DNA of 64,000 bases from Rheum nobile. Its lineage: Eukaryota > Streptophyta > Magnoliopsida > Caryophyllales > Polygonaceae. A model generated the notes under the pieces. That model had not been told where the DNA came from. It did not search any database and saw nothing but the letters and a program-made list of their open reading frames with translations. The position numbers and the translations under genes are program-made. Below, in pieces: positions 57,591-64,000 of the stretch (the first letter of the stretch is position 1; every line of letters begins with the position of its first letter). The DNA is taken from NCBI GenBank assembly GCA_027886185.1, contig WOAB01000568.1, forward strand, positions 558,001 through 622,000, read 5' to 3'.

Positions 57591-60500
57591 TTGAAAAAAT
57601 TGAAAGTTATAACTTTCGCTCAAAGTTGGGCCTTGTGTCGTAAAATGAAAATCGTAGGTGTTTTTAGTGTTGTTTGTCCCCTAAACTGTTAGCTCTTTTT
57701 TTCCTGCCATTATTTTGACAATATAAGATTATTCACGGTAAGAAATTGATAAATTTTAAAAGTCATAACTTTCGTTCAAAGTTGTGCCTTGTGTCGTAAA
57801 TGATAAATTCTAAGTGGTTTTACTGTTGTTTGTTGCGCAAACTCTTACCTATTTGTTATCCGCCAATATTTTGACAATATATGATGATTCACGGAAAGAA
57901 ATTCATAAAATTTGAAAGTTATAACTTTTTCCCAAAGTTGTGCCTTGTGTACTAAAATGTAAATCGTATGTGTTTTTAGTGTTTCTTGTTGCCCAAACTC
58001 TTAGCTCTTAATTTTTCCCGCCAATATAAAGACAATATAAGATTATTAACGGAAAGAAATTGACAAAGTTTAAAACTCATAACATTCGCTCAAATTTGTG
58101 CCTTGCGTCCTAAATGGTAATCGTAGGTTTTTTTAGTGTTGTTTATGCCCAAACTCTTAGTTCTTTGTTTTCCCCAATATTTTTACCATATAAGATGATT
58201 CACTAAAAGAAATTGACAAAATTTAAAACTCATAACTCTCTTTTAAAGTTGTGCCTTGTGTTGTAAATGATAAATCATAGATGTTTTTAACATTGTTTGT
58301 CGCCCAAACTCTTAGCTCATTCTTTTCTCACAATATTTTGACAATATAAGATGAATCACTTAAAGAAATTGACAAAATTTGAAAGTCATAACTTTCACTT
58401 AAAGTTGTGCCTTGTGTCGTAAATGGTAAATTGTAGATGTTTTTAGTTTTGTTTGTCGCCCAAACTCCTAGCTCTTTGATTCCCCCCAATATTTTGACAA
58501 TATATGATGATTCACGAAAAGAGAAATTGACAAAATTTTAAAGTCATAATTTTGCTCAAAGATGTACCATGTGTGGTAAATGGTAAATCGTTGGTGTTTT
58601 TAGTATTGTTTGTTGCCCAGAGTCTTCGCTCTTTGTTATCCGCCAATATTTTGACAATATAAGATGATTCACAGAAAGAAATTGATTTTTTTTTAAAGTT
58701 ATAACTTTCGCTCAAAGTTGTGCCTTGTGTCGTAAATGGTAAATCGTAGGTGTTTTAGTGTAGTTTGTCGCCCAAGCTCTTAGCTCTTTGTGTTCTCCCA
58801 ATATTTTGACAATATTATATGATTTACAAAAAGAAATTGACAAAATTTTAAAGTCATAACTTTCGCTCAAAGTGGTGCCTTGTATCCTAAATGATAAATC
58901 ATAGGTGTGTTTAGTGTTGTTTGTCGACCAACCTCTTAACTCTTTGTTTCCCCCGTAAATTTTGATAATATAAGATGATTCACAGAATGAAAAATTGACA
59001 AAATTTTAAAGTCATAATTTCGCTTAAAGTTGTGCCTTGTGTCGTAAATAATAAATCGTAGGTGGTTTTAGTGTTGTTTGTCATCCAAACTCTTCGCTCT
59101 TTGTTATCCTCTAATATTTTTACAATATAAGATGATTCATTGAAAGAAATTGAAAAAAATTGAAAGTTATAACTTTCGCTCAAAGTTGTGCCTTGTGTCG
59201 TAAAATGTAAATCGTAGGTGTTTTTACTGTTGTTTGTCCCACAAACTGTTAGCTCTTTTTTTCCTGTCAATATTTTGACAATATAAGATTATTCACGGAA
59301 ATAAATTGAAAATTTTTAAAAGTCATAACTTTCGCTCAAAGTTATGCTATGTGTTGGAAATGGTAAATCGTAGGTATTTTTAGTATTTTTTTTTTGCCCA
59401 AACTCTTAGCTATTTGATTTCCCCCAATATTTTGACCATATCAGATGATTCACGGAAAAAAATTGACAAAATTTGAAAGTCATAATTTTGCTCAAAGTTG
59501 TGCCTTCTGTCGTAAATGGTAAATTCTAAGTGGTTTTACTGTTGTTTGTTGCCCAAACTCTTACATATTTGTTATCCGCCAATATTTTGACAATATATGA
59601 TGATTCACGGAAAGAAATTCATAAAATTTGAAAGTTAAAACATTTACTCAAAGTTGTGCCTTGTGTAGTAAAATGTAAATCGTATGTGTGCCTAGCGTCC
59701 TAAATGGTAATCGTAGGTTTTTTTAGTGTTGTTTGTGCCCAAACTCTTAGCTCTTTGTTTTCCCCAATATTTTTACCATATAATATAATTCACTAAAAGA
59801 AATTGACAAAATTTAAAACTCATAACTCTCGTTTAAAGTTGTGCCTTGTGTTGTAAATGATAAATCATAGATGTTTTTAGCATTGTTTGTCGCCCAAACT
59901 CTTAGCTCATTCTTTTCTCACAATATTTGGACAATATAAGATGAATCACTGAAAGAAATTGACAAAATTTGAAAGTCATAACTTTCACTTAAAGTTGTGT
60001 CTTGTGTCGTAAATGGTAAATTGTAGATGTTTTAGTTTTGTTTGTCGCCCAAACTCCTAGCTCTTTGATTTCCCCCAATATTTTGACAATATATGATGAT
60101 TCACGAAAAGAGAAATTGACAAAATTTTAAAGTCAGAATTTCGCTCAAAGATGTACCATAAGTGGTAAATGGTAAATCGTTGGTGTTTTTAGTATTGTTT
60201 GTTGCCCAAAGTCTTCGCACTTTGTTATCCGCCAATATTTTGACAATATATGATGATTCACGGAAAGAAATTGAATTTTTTTGAAAGTTTTAACTTTCGC
60301 TCAAAGTTGTGCATTGTGTCGTAAATGGTAAATCGTAGGTGTTTTTAGTGTTGTTTGTCCCCCAAACTGTTAGCTCTTTTTTTCCAGCCAATACTTTGAC
60401 AATATAAGATTATTCACAGAAAGAAATTGACAAATTTTAAAAGTCATAACTTTTGGCTCAAAGTTATGCCTTGTGTTGGAAATGGTAAATCGTAGGTGTT

Positions 60501-61420
60501 TTTAGTGTTGTTTTTCGCCCAACCTCTTAGCTATTTGTATTCCCCAAATATTTTTACCATATAAGATGATTTGCAAAAAAAAATTGACAAAATTTGAAAG
60601 TCATAATTTCGCTCAAAGTTGTGCCTTGTGTCGTAAATGGTAAATTCTAAGTGGTTTTACTGTTGTTTGTTGCCCAAACTCTTACCTATTTGTTATCCGC
60701 AAATATTTTGAAAATATATGATGATTCACGGAAAGAAATTCATAAAATTTAAAAGTTATAACTTTCGCTCAAAGTTGTGCCTTGTGTAGTAGTATGTGTT
60801 TTTAGTGTTTCTTGTCGCCCAAACTCTTAGCTCTTAATTTTTCCCGCCATGATAATGACAATATAAGATTATTCACGGAAAGAAATTGACAAAATTTAAA
60901 ACTCATAACATTCGCTCAAATTTGTGCCTTGCGTCCTAAATGGTAATCGTACGTTTTTTTAGCGTTGTTTGTTCCCAAACTCTTAGCTCTTTGTTTTCCA
61001 TAATATTTTTACCATATAAGATGATTCACTAAAATAAATTGACAAAATTTAAAACTCCGAACTCTCTTTCAAAGTTGTGCCTTTTGTCGTAAATGGTAAT
61101 CATAGATATTTTTAGTTTTGTTTGTCCCCCAAACTCCTAGCTCTTTGATTCCCCCCAGTATTTTGACAATAATATAAGATGATTCACGGAAAGAGAAATT
61201 GACAAAAATTTAAAGTCATAATTTCGCTCAAAGATATACCATGTGTGGTAAATGGTAAATTGTTGGTGTTTTTAGTATTGTTTGTTGCCCAAAGTCTTCA
61301 CTCTTTGTTATCTGCCAATATTTTGACAATATAAGATGATTCACGGAAAGAAATTGATTTTTTTTGAAAGTTATAACTCTCTTTCAAAGTTGTGCCTTGT
61401 GTCGTAAATGGTAAATCGTA

Positions 61421-63116
61421 GGTGTTTTAGTGTAGTTTGTCGCCCAAGATCTTAGCTCTTTGTATTCTCCCAATATTTTTACAATATTATGTGATTTACA
61501 AAAAGAAATTGACAAGATTTTAAAGTCATAACTTTCGCTCCAAGTTGTGCCTTGTGTCGTAAATGGTAAATCATAGGTGTGTTTAGTGTTGTTTGTCGCC
61601 CAACCTCTTAGCTCTTTGTTTCGCCCGTAAATTTTGATAATATAAGATGATTCACATAATGAAAAATTGACAAAATTTTAAAGTCATAATTTCGCTTAAA
61701 GTTGTGCCTTGTGTCGTAAATAATAAATCGTAGGTGGTTTTAGTGTTGTTTGTCACCCAAACTCTTCGCTCTTTGTAATCCTCTAATATTTTGACAATAT
61801 AAGATGATTCATTGAAAAAAATTGAAAGTTATAACTTTCGCTCAAAGTTGTGCCTTGTGTCGTAAAATGTAAATCGTAGGTGTTTTTAGTGTTGTTTGTC
61901 CCCCAAACTGTTAGCACTTTTTTTCCTGCCAATATTTTGACAATATAATATTATTCACGGAAAGAAAATGACAAATTTTTAAAGTCATAACTTTCGCTCA
62001 AAGTTATTCCTTGTGTTGGAAATGGTAAATCGTAGGTGTTTTTAGTGTTGTTTTTCACCCAAACTATTAGCTATTTATATTCCCCCAATATTTTGACCAT
62101 ATAAGATGATTCACGGAAAAAAAATTGACAAAATTTGAAAGTCTTAATTTCATTCAAAGTTGTGCCTTGTGTCGTAAATGGTAAATTCTATGTGGTTTTA
62201 CTGTTGTTTGTTGCCCAAACACTTACCTATTTGTTATCCGCCAATATTTTGACAATATATGATGATTCACGGAAAGAAATTCATAAAATTTAAAAGTTAT
62301 AACTTTCGCTCAAAGTTGTGCCTTCTGTAGTAGTATGTGTTTTTAGTGTTTCTTGTCGCCCAAAATCTTAGCTCTTAATTTTTCCCGTCAATATAATGAC
62401 AATATAAGATTATTCACAAAAAAAATTTACAAAATTTAAAACTCATAACATTCGCTCAAATTTGTGCCTTGCATCCTAAATGGTAATCATAGGTTTTTTT
62501 AGTGTTGTTTGTGCCCAAACTCCTAGCTCTTTGTTTTCCCCAATATTTTTACCATATAAGATGATTCACTAAAAGAAATTGACAAAATTTAAAACTCATA
62601 ACTCTCTTTCAAAGTTGTGCCTTGTGTCGTAAATGTTAAATCATAGATATTTTTAGCATTGTTTGTTGCCCAAACTCTTAACTCATTCTTTTCTCCCAAT
62701 ATTTTGACAATATAAGATGAATCACGGAAAGAAATTGACAAAATTTGAAAGTCATAACTTTCATTTAAATTTGTGCATTGTGTCGTAAATGGTAAATTAT
62801 AGATGTTTTTAGTTTTGTTTGTCGCCCAAACTCCTAGCTCTTTGATTCCCCCCCAATATTTTGACAATATAATATGATTCACGAAAAGAGAAATTGACAA
62901 AATCATAAAGTCATAATTTCGCTCAAAGATGTACCATGTGTGGTAAATGGTAAATCGTTGGTGTTTTTAGTATTGTTTGTTACCCAAAGTCTTCGCTCTT
63001 TGTTATCCGCCAATATTTTGACAATATAAGATGATTCACGGAAAGAAATTGATTTTTTTTGAAAGTTATAACTTTCGCTCAAAGTTGTGTCTTGTGTCGT
63101 AAATGGTAAATCATAG
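61421..63116. repeat. Satellite 11-mer higher-order repeat, about 1.7 kb
   Basis: From one A-type monomer (GTGTTTTAGTGTAGTTTG) at 61421 to the next at 63117 there are eleven variants. B has CATAGGTGTGTTTAG, C has GTAGGTGGTTTTAG, D has a CCCCCAAACTGTTAG block, E has GTTGGAAATGG, and F has TCTA.GTGGTTTTACTG. G has GTGTTTCTTGTCG, H has CCTAAATGGTAATC, I has TTTTTAGCATTG, J has TTTTTAGTTTTG, and K has AAAGTCTTCGC. The next unit starts again with A and B. The mean monomer is about 154 bp. Confidence 0.85.
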
Positions 63117-64000
63117 GTGTTTTAGTGTAGTTTGTCGCCCAAGCTCTTAGCTCTTTGTGTTCTCCCAATATTTTGACAATATTATATGATTTACAAAAAG
63201 AAATTGACAAAATTTTAAAGTCATAATTTTCGCTCAAAGTTGTGCCTTGTGTCGTAAATGGTAAATCATAGGTGTGTTTAGTGTTCTTTGTCGCCCAACC
63301 TCTTAGCTCTTTGTTTCCCCCATAAATTTTGATAATATAAGATGATTCACAGAATGAAAAATTGAAAAAAAATTAAAGTCATAATTTCGCTTAAAGTTGT
63401 GCCTTGTGTTATAAATAATAAATCGTAGGTGGTTTTAGTGTTGTTTGTCGTCCAAACTCTTCGCACTTTCTTATCCTCTAATATTTTGACAATATAAGAT
63501 GATTCATTGAAAAAAATTGAAAGTTATAACTTTCGCTCAAAGTTGTGCCTTGTGTCGTAAAATGTAAATCGTAGGTGTTTTTAGTGTTGTTTGTCCCCCA
63601 AACTGTTAGCTATTTTTTTCCTGTCATTATTTTGACAATATAAGATTATTCACGGAAAGAAATTGACAAATTTTAAAGTCATAACTTTCGCTCAAAGTTA
63701 TCCCTTGTGTTGGAAATGGTAAATCGTAAGTGTTTTTAGTTTTGTTTTCGCCCAAACTCTTAGATATTTGTATTCCCCCATTATTTTGACCATATAAGAT
63801 GATTAACGGAAAGAAATTGACAAAATTTGAAAGTCATAATTTCGCTCTAAGTTGTGTCTCGTGTCGTAAATCGTAAAATCTAAGTGGTTTTACTGTTGTT
63901 TTAATGCCCAAACTCTTACCTCTTTGTTATCCGCCAATATTTTGACAATATATGATGTTTCACGGAAAGAAATTTATAAAGTTTGAAAGTTATAACTTTC

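Larger units (their letters stand above)
50227..64000. repeat. Satellite array, segment 6 (13.8 kb, ordered monomers)
   Basis: About 89 monomers run to the window end with no other insertion. Variant types recur in order with local breaks: a chimeric monomer at about 50387-50420 where text jumps from one unit into another, a join near 51905-51915 from an E/F region into B, and a loss near 59685-59695 joining G to H. The array continues beyond 64000, so its total size is unknown. Minus-strand open frames up to about 105 codons reflect the repeat. Confidence 0.96.

Noticed and set aside
23966..64000. A CRISPR array, suggested by regular spacing
   Set aside because: The whole unit repeats, with no unique spacers. 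The period is about 156 bp and the context is a plant genome, so it is satellite DNA.
1..64000. A novel multi-gene defence or metabolic system
   Set aside because: No gene cluster is present. All coding sequence is explained by six kinds of mobile elements; the only unassigned protein-like text is the extra ORF of gypsy element 2 and the acidic fragment in the CACTA element.

Overview
The window is plant nuclear heterochromatin with no recognisable host gene. About 26 kb of the 64 kb is one tandem satellite with a monomer of about 156 bp (roughly 170 monomers by length). The rest is transposable elements inserted into the satellite and into each other. The element set (L1-type LINE with a DUF4283-like ORF1, hAT with a BED finger, CACTA, Tekay-like Ty3/gypsy chromoviruses primed by initiator tRNA-Met, a Mutator-like MITE, a SINE) is that of a flowering plant. 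The sequence does not fix the species. A pericentromeric or centromeric position is an inference from the higher-order satellite structure and the chromodomain-type retrotransposons.

Layout: 1-585 satellite. 586 to about 23965 is a decayed LINE split into three parts by a 2.1-kb CACTA element (5083-7200, TSD TCT) and a 13.8-kb hAT element (7855-21650, imperfect 8-bp TSD). The hAT transposase gene is itself split by a 9.3-kb non-autonomous Ty3/gypsy element (10694-19954, TSD GCAGC). 23966-28376 satellite; 28377-31955 solo LTR (TSD TGTTT); 31956-36524 satellite; 36525-36785 Mutator-like MITE (10-bp TSD); 36786-38459 satellite; 38460-48713 second Ty3/gypsy element, minus strand (TSD CTCTT); 48714-50056 satellite; 50057-50226 SINE (16-bp TSD); 50227-64000 satellite.

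The order of events can be read from the nesting: satellite, then LINE, then CACTA and hAT into the LINE, then gypsy element 1 into the hAT. Every protein-coding element here is disabled. The LINE has frameshifts, stops and an altered reverse-transcriptase active site. The hAT transposase has a TGA before its C-terminal domain. Gypsy element 1 lacks capsid, protease, RT, RNase H and the integrase core. Gypsy element 2 keeps an open RT/RNase H but has four nonsense codons and an in-frame loss of the integrase core.

The satellite is the most structured component. Monomer variants recur in a fixed order that I label A to K, giving an 11-mer higher-order repeat (about 1.7 kb, 61421-63116). A 10-mer derivative lies at 34736-36293. 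A 4-mer derivative (B-C-D-E, 623 bp) is tandemly amplified with copies that look identical by eye at 55921-57166. I found no CRISPR array, tRNA or rRNA gene, or intact host gene.
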